Source of the DNA: Myxococcus stipitatus
GTDB lineage: Bacteria > Myxococcota > Myxococcia > Myxococcales > Myxococcaceae
Reading direction: 5' to 3'
Assembly: GCF_021412625.1 (NCBI RefSeq)
Contig: NZ_JAKCFI010000004.1
Coordinates: 496,001 to 560,000 of the forward strand
Length of the DNA: 64,000 nucleotides
In this document: piece after piece, positions 8,379 to 17,822 of the stretch
How positions within the stretch are numbered: position 1 is the first letter of the stretch
Layout: every line of letters begins with the position of its first letter
Notes under the pieces: model-generated
Databases searched by the model: none
The model's input: only the letters and a program-made list of their open reading frames with translations
What the model was told of the DNA's origin: nothing
Position numbers and translations under genes: made by a program

Positions 8379-8517
8379 GTCGGCCGTTTGACGGCGGCGG
8401 GACGCTCGTACCCTGCCCGTGCGAGCGGGGCGCGCACCATACGAGAACCCCCGGGGGGATGCACCCGGAGCGGGCGGCGGAGGGCCTGGAGGGTTGGCAG
8501 TGAACGCTTCGCGTCTC

Positions 8518-11500
8518 CTACCCGGCGGATTCTGGGTGGGCCTGGCGCAACCGTGGCGCGTCCGGGTGCGTCCGGGGCTCGCCGCGCAGCTTCTGCATCA
8601 GCACGTAGAGGCCGGGGATGAAGACGAAGTTCACCACCGTGGAGACGAGCATCCCGCCGAACACGGTCGTGCCCAGCGAGTTGCGGGACGCCGCGCCCGC
8701 GCCGGAGGCCGTCATGAGGGGCACCACGCCGAGCAGGAAGGCGATGGAGGTCATGAGGATGGGGCGCAGGCGGACCTCGGCGGCCTCCACCACCGCGTCG
8801 GTGGCGCTCCGGCCCTGCTCGCGCAGCTGCTCGGCGAACTCCACGATGAGGATGGCGTTCTTGCTGGCCAGTCCCACGAGCATGACGAGGCCCAGCTGGC
8901 AGAACACGTCGTTGGCGAAGCCGCGCCACAGCTGCAGGCCGAGCGCGCCCATGAGGGCCAGCGGCACGGAGAGGATGATGACCAGCGGCAGGCTGAAGCT
9001 CTCGTACTGGGCGGCCAGCACCAGGAAGACGAAGAGCAGGCCCAGGGCGAAGATGCGCGACGTCTGCCCGCCGCTCTGCTTCTGCTCCAGGCTGATGCCG
9101 GACCATTCGGCGCTCATGCCCTGGGGAAGGTGCCGCGCGGCCAGCTCCTCCATCGCCTCCATGGCCTGCCCGGAGGACACGCCGGGCGCGGGCTGGCCGC
9201 TGAGGTCCACGGAGCGGAACAGGTTGTAGTGGCGGATGGCCTGGGCGGACACGGTGGGCCGCACCGTCACCACGGACTCCAGGGGGACCATGTCCCCGCC
9301 GTCGCCGCGGACATAGAAGGCGCCGATGTCCGACGGGCTGTCGCGGAACTGCTGGTCGGCCTGGACGTAGACGCGGTAGGAGCGGTTGGCGTAGTTGAAG
9401 TCGTTGACGTACTGGCTGCCCAGGTAGATCTGCAGCGTGCCGAACACCTGGTCGAGCGAGACGCCCAGGGCCTTGGCCAGCTGCCGGTCCACGTCGACCT
9501 CGAGCAGGGGCGTGTTCGCGTTGAAGCCGGTGAAGACGCCACGCAGGCGGGGCTCCTCGGCGCCCACCGTCATGAGCTGCTGGGCGGCCGTCGCGAGCTC
9601 GTCCAGCGAGGCTGTCCCGGCGGCGTCCTGGAGGACGTACTGGAAGCCGCCCACGGAGCCGACGCCGCGGATGGTGGGCAGCGGGAAGGGCACCACGCGC
9701 GCGCCGCCGATGCGGCTGAAGGGGCCGCGCAGCCGCTCGACGATGGCGGCCACCGTCTGGTGTTCGCCGGGGCGTTCGTCCCAGTGCTTCAGGGCGACGT
9801 AGATGTTGGCCATGTTGGGGCCCGTGCCCTGGGGCGAGGAGCCGCCGTGGGCGAAGATGGCGCGCACCTCCGGCTGGGCCACGAGCACCTGCTCCACCTC
9901 CGCCATCACCTGCTCCGTCTGGGCGAGCGAGGTGCCCTCCGGCCCCTGGATGGAGACGATGAGGTAGCCCTGGTCCTCGTCGGGGATGAAGCCGGTGGGG
10001 GTCGCCTCGAGGAGCGCCCACGTGGCCCCGACGCACAGGAGGAACGCGCCCAGGATGAGGGCGGGGTAGGCCAGCAGCCGGCGCAGCCACCGGCCGTAGA
10101 CGCGGCGCGTCCCGTCGAGCACCCGGTCCACGGAGCGGAAGAGGGCCCACTTCTCGCCCTGCTGGTGCGACAGCATCCGGGCGGCGAGCGCGGGCGTCAG
10201 CGTCAAGGCGCAGAAGGTGGACAGCGTCACCGACGCGGCGATGGTGAGCGCGAACTGGCGGTAGATGGCGCCCGTGGTGCCCGGGAAGAAGGCCACCGGA
10301 AGGAACACGGCCACCAGCACGACGGAGATGGCGATGACCGCGCCCGACACCTCCTTCATGGCCTCGCGCGCGGCCTGGGCGGCGGACACCCCCCGCTCGA
10401 CCATCCACCGCTCGATGTTCTCGAGGACGACGATGGCGTCGTCGACGACGAGCCCCGTGGCCAGCGTCAGGCCGAACAGGGTGAGGGTGTTGATGGAGAA
10501 GTCCATCAGCCGCACGAAGGCGAAGGTGCCCACCAGCGAGACGGGGAGGGTCAGCGAGGTGATGAGCACGCTGCGCCAGCCGTGCAGGAACAGGAGGATG
10601 ACGAGGACGACCAGGACGATGGCCTCGACCAGCGTGTGGAGCACCTCGCGGAGGGTCACCCGGACGGCGAGCGTGGTGTCGGTGCCCACCTGGTACACCA
10701 GGCCGGGAGGGAAGTACGCGGACAGGCGCTCGAGCTCCGCGAGGATGGCGTCGCGCACCTCCAGGGCGTTGGCGGTGGGGAGCTGGAAGGTGGCGATGCC
10801 CACCGCGGGCCTCCCGCTGAAGCGCATCAGCGTGCCGTAGTTCTCCGCGCCCAGCTCCGCGCGGCCCACGTCCTTGACGCGCACGCTCCTGCCGCTCGCG
10901 TCCCGCATGAGGACGATTTCACCGAACTCCTCCGGCTCCACCAGCCGGCCCCGGGCGCGCACGGCGAGCTGATAGGGCTGGTCCTTCAGCGAGGGAGGCT
11001 GGCCCACCTGCCCGGCGGCCACCTGGAGGTTCTGCTCCTGGAGCGCGCGCGTCACGTCCTGGGGCGTGAGCTTGCGGCGCGCCAGCTGCGTGGGGTCCAG
11101 CCACACGCGCATGGAGAACCGGCGCTCGCCGAAGATGCGCGCGTCACCCACGCCGCGCACGCGCTTGATGGCGTCCTTCAGGTTCACGTCCGCGTAGTTG
11201 CTGAGGAACTGCACGTCATAGCGGTCGTCCGGGCTGAACAGCGCCACGGACAGGAGGAGCTGGCTGGAGGCCTTGTTGACGACGATGCCGGCCTGGGTCA
11301 CCTGCGAGGGCAGGCGCGAGGCGGCGCGGCTGACGCGGTTCTGCACGTCCACCGCCGCGGCCTCGATGTCCCGCGTGGACGCGAAGACGATGGTGATGTT
11401 GCTGTTGCCGTCGTTGTCGCTGGTGGAGGTGATGTAGCGCATGCCCTCCACGCCGTTGAGCTCCTGCTCCAGGGGGATGGTGACGGCGCTCTCCACGACC

Positions 11501-11667
11501 TCCGCGCTGGCGCCCACGTAGGTGGCCGACACCGTCACCTGGGGCGGGGCCAGGTCCGGATACTGGGAGATGGGCAGGGTGGGGATGGCGATGGCCCCCG
11601 CCAGCGTCAGGATGAGGGAGCAGACGATGGAGAAGACGGGCCTGCGGATGAAGAAGTCGATGAACAC
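8518..11667 (-). CDS. RND multidrug efflux permease (HAE1 family)
   Basis: A 1049-residue inner-membrane proton/drug antiporter of the AcrB/MexB type, full length. It begins MFIDFFIRRPVFSIV, the usual first helix. The proton-relay residues are present: the Asp pair in ATGLVVDDAIVVLEN (TM4) and Lys in GLASKNAILIVEF (TM10). Two large periplasmic loops hold the PN/PC and docking domains. As a trimer it should pair with the adaptor and outer-membrane channel encoded just upstream in the same operon, 15 bp away, and expel amphiphilic compounds from membrane or periplasm. The substrate cannot be predicted. No TetR-type repressor is next to it. Confidence 0.95.
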   Translation of the reverse strand: MFIDFFIRRPVFSIVCSLILTLAGAIAIPTLPISQYPDLAPPQVTVSATYVGASAEVVESAVTIPLEQELNGVEGMRYITSTSDNDGNSNITIVFASTRDIEAAAVDVQNRVSRAASRLPSQVTQAGIVVNKASSQLLLSVALFSPDDRYDVQFLSNYADVNLKDAIKRVRGVGDARIFGERRFSMRVWLDPTQLARRKLTPQDVTRALQEQNLQVAAGQVGQPPSLKDQPYQLAVRARGRLVEPEEFGEIVLMRDASGRSVRVKDVGRAELGAENYGTLMRFSGRPAVGIATFQLPTANALEVRDAILAELERLSAYFPPGLVYQVGTDTTLAVRVTLREVLHTLVEAIVLVVLVILLFLHGWRSVLITSLTLPVSLVGTFAFVRLMDFSINTLTLFGLTLATGLVVDDAIVVLENIERWMVERGVSAAQAAREAMKEVSGAVIAISVVLVAVFLPVAFFPGTTGAIYRQFALTIAASVTLSTFCALTLTPALAARMLSHQQGEKWALFRSVDRVLDGTRRVYGRWLRRLLAYPALILGAFLLCVGATWALLEATPTGFIPDEDQGYLIVSIQGPEGTSLAQTEQVMAEVEQVLVAQPEVRAIFAHGGSSPQGTGPNMANIYVALKHWDERPGEHQTVAAIVERLRGPFSRIGGARVVPFPLPTIRGVGSVGGFQYVLQDAAGTASLDELATAAQQLMTVGAEEPRLRGVFTGFNANTPLLEVDVDRQLAKALGVSLDQVFGTLQIYLGSQYVNDFNYANRSYRVYVQADQQFRDSPSDIGAFYVRGDGGDMVPLESVVTVRPTVSAQAIRHYNLFRSVDLSGQPAPGVSSGQAMEAMEELAARHLPQGMSAEWSGISLEQKQSGGQTSRIFALGLLFVFLVLAAQYESFSLPLVIILSVPLALMGALGLQLWRGFANDVFCQLGLVMLVGLASKNAILIVEFAEQLREQGRSATDAVVEAAEVRLRPILMTSIAFLLGVVPLMTASGAGAASRNSLGTTVFGGMLVSTVVNFVFIPGLYVLMQKLRGEPRTHPDAPRLRQAHPESAG

Positions 11668-11682
11668 GATGGGCCTCCCGTC

Positions 11683-12813
11683 TCAGCGGCCGCCCGGCGA
11701 GGGCACGTTCGCGAGCGTCTGGGGGGATGGACCCGCGTCGGCGCGCGCGGCGGCCTTCACCTTCACGGGCATGCCGTCGCGCAGCGCCTGGATGGACGAG
11801 ACGGCCACCCGGTCTCCCGCCTGCAACCCCGCCTCCACGACGTAGGTCCTGTCACCCAGCGCGCCGAGGGTGATGGGGCGCCGCTCCACCACCGTCCCGC
11901 CGTCCTTCTCCCGCACCACCAGGGCGAAGGGCTGGCCGCTCTGGCGCACCACCGCGGGCGTGGGCAGCTGGAGCGCGTCGCGCACCGCGTAGACGATGCG
12001 CACCCGCACCAGCTCGTTGGGTCGCAGGTCCGAGGTGTTGCGGAAGACGGCCTTCACCTCCACCAGCTGGGTGCGCGGGTCGGCCTGGGGCGCGATGAAG
12101 AAGACGGAGGTGGTGAGCAGCACCTGCCCCTTCGCGTCGAGGACTTCCATCGGGGTGTCGGTCCTCAGGGTTCGTGCCCTCGTCGCGGGGACGGACACGC
12201 TCACCTCGAGGACCTCCGCCCGCGCCACGCGGGTCAGCTGCGTGGACGCGCCGACGAAGTCCCCCACTCGCACCAGCACGTCGTCCACGATGCCCGCGAA
12301 GGGCGCGCGCACGACGTGGCGCTGGAGCTGGACCTGGCGCTGGGCGACCTGCGCGGCCGACGCGCGCGCGGTGGCCTCGGCCGTCTGCGCGCGCGCCCGG
12401 GCGGTCTCCAGCTCCTGCGCGCTGGCGAGGCCCTCCTGGTGGAGCGTCTCGACGCGGGTCAGCAGGCGGTGCGCCAGCTCCCGCTCCACCCGCGAGGAGC
12501 CCAGCTGGGCCTCCGCGCTGTCGAGCGCGGCGGTCTCCTCCCTCGCGTCGACCTCGACGAGGGGCGCGCCTTCCTCCACCTGCTGGCCGGGGTGGACATG
12601 GATGCGCCGCACGTAGCCCGCCACCTGGGGCAGCAGGGTGACGCTCTGCCGGGACAGCAGGCTCCCCAGATACTCGCCCGTGTCGCGCACCTCGTGCGGC
12701 GTCAGCGAGATGACCTCGATTTCACGAGGCGGAGGCGCCACCGGGGGCGCCGACTCCCCCGCGCAGCCGCTCACCGCCGCCACCCACACCACCAGGGTCC
12801 ACAGCCTCTTCAT
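11683..12813 (-). CDS. RND efflux periplasmic adaptor (membrane fusion lipoprotein)
   Basis: A 376-residue adaptor. The start MKRLWTLVVW at 12813 follows GGAGAAGG, and a frame opening at 12852 adds 13 poor residues that overlap the previous gene. The lipobox AVSGC-AG makes it a lipoprotein. The order is lipoyl half (GYVRRIHVHPGQQVEEGAPLVEVD), a coiled-coil hairpin at about 90-160, second lipoyl half (VRAPFAGIVDDVLVRVGDFV), beta-barrel and membrane-proximal domain, as in AcrA/MexA. It bridges the RND pump and the TolC-like channel. It begins 26 bp after the stop of the channel gene. Confidence 0.93.
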   Translation of the reverse strand: MKRLWTLVVWVAAVSGCAGESAPPVAPPPREIEVISLTPHEVRDTGEYLGSLLSRQSVTLLPQVAGYVRRIHVHPGQQVEEGAPLVEVDAREETAALDSAEAQLGSSRVERELAHRLLTRVETLHQEGLASAQELETARARAQTAEATARASAAQVAQRQVQLQRHVVRAPFAGIVDDVLVRVGDFVGASTQLTRVARAEVLEVSVSVPATRARTLRTDTPMEVLDAKGQVLLTTSVFFIAPQADPRTQLVEVKAVFRNTSDLRPNELVRVRIVYAVRDALQLPTPAVVRQSGQPFALVVREKDGGTVVERRPITLGALGDRTYVVEAGLQAGDRVAVSSIQALRDGMPVKVKAAARADAGPSPQTLANVPSPGGR

Positions 12814-12839
12814 CACCTTCTCCAAGGGGCACACCTGCT

Positions 12840-14570
12840 TCACGTGTCGCATCGGGCCTGTGTCAGGAAGGCGTCCAGGCGCGCCTGGACCCGCTCGAAT
12901 TCGCGCAGCACCAGGTCCAGCTCCGCCTGGCGCAGGGCCGCGCCGCTCTGCACCAGCTCGAGGCTGCTGCCTCGGCCGGTCTCGAAGGACCGCCGCGTGA
13001 GTCGGTCGGTCCGCTCGGCGAGGTCCCTCGACTCCATAGAGGTCCGCACCAGGGACTCGGCCACCTCGACGCTCCGTCGGGCCCGGGCCACCTCCACCGC
13101 GACGTCGCGCCGCGCGGCCTCCAGCGTCGCCTCCGCCTGGGCCTCCAGGCCCGCGCGCTCGCGCACCAGGCCCGCGCGCCCGCCGCCCTCCCAGAGGGGC
13201 ACGGAGAGCACCGCGGAGACATTCCAGGTCGCGAAGCGGCCGAGGCCCGGGTCCGTGGAGACGCCGGTGAGGGTGCTGCCCAGCTCGAGCGTGGGCAGAT
13301 AGCCCGCCGTGGCCTGTCGCCGGCTGTCGCGCGCCGCCTCCACCTGGGCCCGCGCCGCCACCAGGTCGGGCCGCGCGTCGGGGCGCTCCAGTGGGGCGCA
13401 GTCCTCGCGCGTCCGCTCCACCAATCCGCGCAGGTCGAAGGTCGGGTCCACGCCGATGGGCAGGTCGAGGCCCAGCGAGAGGCCCAATGCCTCGCGTGTC
13501 TGGCGCAGCCGCTCGTCCCCCGCGATGAGGGCGCCCCGCGCCACGGCCACGTCTTGTTGGACGCGCACGACGTCCAGCTGGTTGCCCGCGCCCAGCTCGA
13601 AGGCGCGCCGGGTGAGCGCGGCGCGCTCCAGGGCGCGTCGCAGGCCCACGCGGTTGAGCTCCGCGGCGCGCTCGGCGGCCACCGTGGCCACGAGTGCCCG
13701 CGCCAACCCCAGGACGAGTCGACGGCGGGTGTCCTGGAGGGAGGCGATGGCGCCCGCCTCCGCATGTCGGGCCGATGACAGGCCCCGCCAGGCGCTCAAG
13801 TCCACGACGGTCTGGCTCAGGGTGGCGTTGAGTGTGCCCGTGGGCGTGGTGACGGTGCGGCCCTCGCCGGCGGCGCCGGGCGCGACTCCCACGGGGGTGT
13901 TCGGATTGAGGAGGTCATGCGCCACGCCCGCCTGGAGTCGCGCGTCGGGCAGCAGCGCGGCCAGGGCCTGCCGCCAGCGACCGCTCGCGCGCTCCACGCC
14001 CGCCTCGGCGCCGCGCAGGTCCGTGGACCGTTCGCGCATCAGGGCGAGGGCCTCGTCCCAGTGCTTCACGCTCCGGGATGGGGCCGGGATGGGCGCGAGC
14101 ATCGCGTCTTCCACATGGGGCGCGAGGGCCCCGGGAGACGGCCCGGCGGAGGGCACCTCGGACTGGTGGGACTCACGTGGTGCCCCAGCGGAGATTGGGG
14201 CCTCGGACTGGCGGGCCGTAGAAGGTGTCTCGGCGGAGGAGGGCACCTCGGGCTGGCGGGCCATGGAAGGTGCCTCGGCGGCGGAGGGCACCTCGGACTG
14301 GTGGGACTCACGTGGTGCCCCAGCAGAGATGGGCGCTTCGGAGTGGCGGGCCGCGGAAGGTGCCCCAGCGGAGATAGGCGCCTCGGACTGGCGGGCCGTG
14401 GAAGGTGCCTCGGCCGAGACAGGCGCCTCGGACTGGCGGGCCACGGGTGACGACTTGGAGGAGGGCGACTCGGGCTGAAGGGTGATGGGGGATGGCCCCG
14501 ATGTGGCGCTCACCGCGGACGAGGGCGCGAGCACGGCGAGCGAGAGGAACAGGACGGAGGCAGAGGCCAT
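12840..14570 (-). CDS. TolC-like outer-membrane efflux protein with repeat-rich N-terminus
   Basis: A 576-residue outer membrane factor, about 130 longer than usual. The start MASASVLFLSLAVLAPSSA gives a clean signal peptide. Between the signal peptide and the first TolC helix lies a Pro/Ser/Ala/Glu-rich segment with seven 15-residue repeats. The helical barrel follows from about SVKHWDEALALMRERS, with the two characteristic halves and the C-terminal ending ARCDT. It should form the exit duct of the pump encoded downstream. The repeat segment would sit in the periplasm and is not part of the known channel fold. First gene of the three-gene efflux operon. Confidence 0.92.
   Translation of the reverse strand: MASASVLFLSLAVLAPSSAVSATSGPSPITLQPESPSSKSSPVARQSEAPVSAEAPSTARQSEAPISAGAPSAARHSEAPISAGAPRESHQSEVPSAAEAPSMARQPEVPSSAETPSTARQSEAPISAGAPRESHQSEVPSAGPSPGALAPHVEDAMLAPIPAPSRSVKHWDEALALMRERSTDLRGAEAGVERASGRWRQALAALLPDARLQAGVAHDLLNPNTPVGVAPGAAGEGRTVTTPTGTLNATLSQTVVDLSAWRGLSSARHAEAGAIASLQDTRRRLVLGLARALVATVAAERAAELNRVGLRRALERAALTRRAFELGAGNQLDVVRVQQDVAVARGALIAGDERLRQTREALGLSLGLDLPIGVDPTFDLRGLVERTREDCAPLERPDARPDLVAARAQVEAARDSRRQATAGYLPTLELGSTLTGVSTDPGLGRFATWNVSAVLSVPLWEGGGRAGLVRERAGLEAQAEATLEAARRDVAVEVARARRSVEVAESLVRTSMESRDLAERTDRLTRRSFETGRGSSLELVQSGAALRQAELDLVLREFERVQARLDAFLTQARCDT
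14136..14450 (-). repeat. Seven in-frame 45-bp repeats in the TolC-like gene
   Basis: Seven consecutive 15-codon units of the form PSTARQSEAPISAGA. Units 2 and 6 are identical at the protein level, and units 4 and 7 share PRESHQSEVPSA, so a two-unit block (units 6-7) has probably been copied. The region encodes a disordered Pro/Ala/Ser/Glu linker. Copy number may vary by slippage or recombination without frameshift, since 45 is a multiple of three. Confidence 0.9.
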
Positions 14571-14687
14571 GCGGCGGAGGCGTGGGTCGAGAGGAGGAGG
14601 CACGCGCCCACGGGCATGGGCGCACGGCCCACGCCCCTCGTGGACCTGGGAGGTCGTCGGAGGGGCGCGAGGCCGGACCGCGTCGGT

Positions 14688-15446
14688 TCAGCTCCGAGGC
14701 GCCGCCGCCGGCTTGAACGTGGCGGCGTCGATGGGCGCGTCGTAGCGGACGCTCTGGACGGTCTTCTCGCCCTTCTCCCCGTCGTCGCTCACCCACGTCG
14801 TGCGGTGGCTCACCTGGATGCCGTCCACCGCGCGGTAGTCGAAGAAGGACACCGTCTTGCGGAACGCCTTGCCCTGGTACGTCCCGGCGTAGGTGCGGCG
14901 CACCTCCAGGAAGCGCTCCTGGTCGATGAGGCGGATTTCACTGTTCGCGCCCCGCGTGAGGACGAGCTTGTACGCGGGCGCGCCCTCCACCTCCTCGACG
15001 CCCGCCAGGGTCACCGTGAAGCCGCGCGCCTTCGGGTCCATCAAGACATCATCGAACGAGGCTGTGTCGGCCACGATGGCGTTCGTCTCCGCGTCCAGGC
15101 GCTGCGGCGCCGCCGTCCCCTCCACCTTCCAGCCCTGCTGACCGTCGAACACCTTGCTGACGCGGGTGCCGCCCCCCTCCACGTCGGTGCGCATGAGGTT
15201 GGGGCGCGCGCGACGGATGGTGGACGTCGTCACCTTGTCGCCCTCCTTCAGGAGGGCCGTGAGCTGGAACGTCTTCGCGGCCTGGAGCCGCTCCCGCCCG
15301 CCCAGCGCCTTCAGGTGCTTGTCGATGACCGTCTGGAGCGTCGCCTTCTCCTGGGCACAGGCGGCGCCATCGCCCGCGGTGGCGATGGCGGGTGCGAACG
15401 TCAGACCCAGGGCGAGGATCGAAGCGGCGAGCGTCTTGCGCGACAT
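14688..15446 (-). CDS. Exported LolA-like/outer-membrane lipoprotein-sorting-type protein
   Basis: A 252-residue protein starting MSRKTLAASILALG with GGAGGCACG upstream. A Sec signal peptide ends near ATA-GDG. The pattern of an N-terminal helix (VIDKHLKALGGRERLQA) followed by long antiparallel strands that describe a half-barrel (FQLTALLKEGD, GWKVEG, RLIDQERFLEVRRTYAG, VDGIQVSHRTTW) is that of LolA-fold proteins often annotated as lipoprotein-sorting. It lacks a lipobox. Such proteins bind hydrophobic ligands in the periplasm, but its true role is unknown. It sits between the efflux operon and the LytS/LytR pair on the same strand, with 117-131 bp on either side. Confidence 0.75.
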   Translation of the reverse strand: MSRKTLAASILALGLTFAPAIATAGDGAACAQEKATLQTVIDKHLKALGGRERLQAAKTFQLTALLKEGDKVTTSTIRRARPNLMRTDVEGGGTRVSKVFDGQQGWKVEGTAAPQRLDAETNAIVADTASFDDVLMDPKARGFTVTLAGVEEVEGAPAYKLVLTRGANSEIRLIDQERFLEVRRTYAGTYQGKAFRKTVSFFDYRAVDGIQVSHRTTWVSDDGEKGEKTVQSVRYDAPIDAATFKPAAAPRS

Positions 15447-15577
15447 GGGGCGTGCCTCCGTGCAGCGGGTGTGGAGGCACAGTGCTCGTTCTTGCTCCTC
15501 GAGGGCGGACTGTTCCGTCGACGGCGCCCGGGGCGCGGCGAACGGGTCCTTCCGGCCGGCGAACGGGCCAGCGGCCC

Positions 15578-16390
15578 TCAGCCCAGGTGCTGGAACTTCT
15601 CGCGGTGGCTGCGCGCCACGCGCAGCTCGACACCACTGGTGAGCACCACCACGAGGTCCCTTCTCCCCTCGCTGCGCAGCTCGCGGATGCGCCGCGAGTT
15701 GACGATGGCCGAGCGGTGGATGCGCATGAAGCGCTCCGGGTCCAGCCTCGCCTCCAGGCTCTGCATCGTCTCGCGGTGGAGATAGGCCTTCCCGCCCGCG
15801 TGGATCTGCACGTAGTAGTCGGCGGCCTCGATGTATTCGATTTCGTCCACCTCGAGGAACACCACGCGGCCGGTGTCCCGGATGGCGAGCCTTCGCACCC
15901 ACGGCTCCGTCGCGGAGGCGGGGGCCGCCGGGGTGGGGGGCGGCGTGACGTCGCGCTCGCCGTAGGTGGAGAGGACGGACATCAGCCGCTGGCTCAGGTC
16001 GGACATCCGCGCCAGCCGGACCTGCGCCTTGGCGCGGCCGACGGCGTCGTGGAAGCGGTCGTCGCGGAAGGGCTTGAGCAGGTAGTCGAGCGCGTGGATG
16101 TCGAAGGCCCGCAGCGCGTAGCTGTCATACGCCGTGACGAAGATGACGGCGGGGACCTCGGTGGGCGCCAGTCGCGCGAGCACCTCGAAGCCGTTGAGCT
16201 CGGGCATCTGCACGTCGAGCAGCACGAGGTCGGGCCGATGCTCGCGGATGAGGCGCACGGCCTCCGGCCCGTTGCCGGCCTCGCCCACCACGCGGACCTC
16301 CGGGTCCGTGGCGAGCAAGAGGCGCACGCCCTCCCGGGCCAGGGGCTCGTCGTCCACGATGAGCGTGCGGATGCACGTGGGCGCGTTCAT
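15578..16390 (-). CDS. LytTR-family response regulator
   Basis: A 270-residue regulator with an N-terminal receiver domain (TLIVDDEPLAREG, phospho-acceptor Asp in LVLLDVQMPELNG, Thr in FVTAYDSYAL, Lys in YLLKPF) and a C-terminal LytTR DNA-binding domain (IRDTGRVVFLEVDEIEYIEA to FMRIHRSAIVNSRRIREL). LytTR proteins bind direct repeats with beta-strand contacts. The ATG at 16390 overlaps the kinase stop codon by four bases, so the two are translationally coupled partners. Family members control exopolysaccharide, competence, toxins or cell-wall functions. The target here is not visible. Confidence 0.93.
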   Translation of the reverse strand: MNAPTCIRTLIVDDEPLAREGVRLLLATDPEVRVVGEAGNGPEAVRLIREHRPDLVLLDVQMPELNGFEVLARLAPTEVPAVIFVTAYDSYALRAFDIHALDYLLKPFRDDRFHDAVGRAKAQVRLARMSDLSQRLMSVLSTYGERDVTPPPTPAAPASATEPWVRRLAIRDTGRVVFLEVDEIEYIEAADYYVQIHAGGKAYLHRETMQSLEARLDPERFMRIHRSAIVNSRRIRELRSEGRRDLVVVLTSGVELRVARSHREKFQHLG

Positions 16391-17562
16391 GCCGCGCCCC
16401 CCTCGCGGGGGGCGGGCTGGAAGGGCAGCTCCAGCCGGGCGAGGGCGCCGCCACCCTCCCGGTTCACCAGCGTGAAGACGCAGCGCTCCCCATGCAGCTG
16501 CCGCAGGCGCGCGCGCACGTTGGCCACGCCGATGCCGCCTCGGGAAGCCCAGTCCGGCGCGAGCCCCGGGCCGTCGTCCAGCACCTCCAGCACCAGCAGG
16601 TCGCCCTCCCGCGCCGCGCGCAGCTCCACCCGACCGGCGCCCGAGCGCGTGGCGAGGCCATGCTTGATGGCGTTCTCCACCAGGGGCTGGAGGATGAGGC
16701 TGGGCACGAGCGCGCCGAGCGTCGTGGGGTCGATGCGGTTGACCACCTGGAGCCGGTCCTGGAAGCGGGTCTGCTCGATGTCGAGGTAGCGCTCCAGGAA
16801 GTCGAGGTCCTCGTGGAGGGGGACCTGCTGGCGGTCGGTGGTGTGGAGGGCCATGCGCAACAGCTCGCTGACGCCGGTGAGCATGCGGATGGAGCCCGCG
16901 GTGTCCTGCTTGCGCACGAGCACGGAGATGGCGTTGAGCGTGTTGAAGAGGAAGTGCGGGTGCAGCTGGGCGCGCAGGGTGTCGAGCTGGGCATGCGCCA
17001 GCCGCGTCTCGAGCTGGGACTGGGTCAGCGCGCCCTCGACGTAGCGGCGGTGGTACTCCACCGCGTAGCCGACGGAGAGGATGCCCCCGTAGATGATGAG
17101 GTCCGTGACGCCGTACTTGGCGAGCATCAGGGGCAATATGAACCCCAGCGAGTTGTCCACGAACCACTTCTCGTTGGTCACTCGCATGACCAGGACGATG
17201 AGGAGCAGGTGGGGGAGCACGAGCCCGATGCTGGCGGGGATGTGCACCCGCAGGGCGCGCGTCCAGGTGTCGCGCTCCAGGCGGAAGCGACGGCCGAGCG
17301 CGAGGATGATGGGGGTCGCCAGCGCCCAGTACCACCAGGGTGGGACGTTCGCCAGCAGGGGCCGGCTCAAGGGGGAGGCGGGGTCCTTGGCCAGCGCGTA
17401 GAACCACGCCTGGAAGGCGGCGAGCAGTCCCGGCACGGAGAAGAGCAGCAGGAGGACCACCATCCGGAGCAGCGCGGGCCGCACGAGAGGAGACGCGCCC
17501 GGCCGAGGCTTCGCGGCGGAGGGGGACGGGGCGGGGCTCGCGGCGAACGGAGTGGATTCCAC
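16387..17562 (-). CDS. LytS/YehU-type sensor histidine kinase
   Basis: About 391 residues with four or more N-terminal membrane segments and a His_kinase (PF06580-type) domain: the histidine motif LHPHFLFNTLNAIS, the N-box LVENAIKHGL, and a G-box DDGPGLAP. The start is uncertain. The GTG at 17562 (VESTPFAASP) is used because residues encoded further upstream are Arg/Pro/Gly-rich and pass through a hairpin, and another choice would be nearer MVVLLLLFSV. It phosphorylates the LytTR regulator with which it overlaps by four bases. The upstream 318 bp is shared with the divergent sigma-54 activator gene. Confidence 0.88.
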   Translation of the reverse strand: MESTPFAASPAPSPSAAKPRPGASPLVRPALLRMVVLLLLFSVPGLLAAFQAWFYALAKDPASPLSRPLLANVPPWWYWALATPIILALGRRFRLERDTWTRALRVHIPASIGLVLPHLLLIVLVMRVTNEKWFVDNSLGFILPLMLAKYGVTDLIIYGGILSVGYAVEYHRRYVEGALTQSQLETRLAHAQLDTLRAQLHPHFLFNTLNAISVLVRKQDTAGSIRMLTGVSELLRMALHTTDRQQVPLHEDLDFLERYLDIEQTRFQDRLQVVNRIDPTTLGALVPSLILQPLVENAIKHGLATRSGAGRVELRAAREGDLLVLEVLDDGPGLAPDWASRGGIGVANVRARLRQLHGERCVFTLVNREGGGALARLELPFQPAPREGGAA

Positions 17563-17822
17563 GACGGAAGCGAGTCTACGCCCCACCCGGGGAGGCCCAG
17601 GCGCCGATGCAGCGAATGCGGCGCGGGACGCAGTGAACGGGACGGGGCACCCGCCCTCCCGGCGACCCGGCGCCCCCCACAGCCCGGGCCCACGGCCTTC
17701 CCACGCCGGGCAGGTCCGCCCGGCGGCGGGACAGGCGGCCCTCGCCGAGGCGCGGGCGGCCGAGGTTTCAGGGGGTTGGACCCTAGCTTTGACCCCCAAT
17801 GAGCCGCCGGAGGGAGCGACCA

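Noticed and set aside
8419..13302. A very long plus-strand open frame (1627 codons) opposite the efflux genes
   Set aside because: It is His/Arg/Gly-rich text antisense to clear RND, adaptor and channel genes. Long antisense frames are common at this GC content and no domain or start signal supports it.
14136..14450. Possible CRISPR-like or tandem non-coding repeat
   Set aside because: Units are 45 bp, contiguous, without spacers and stay in frame inside a TolC-like gene, so it is a coding repeat.
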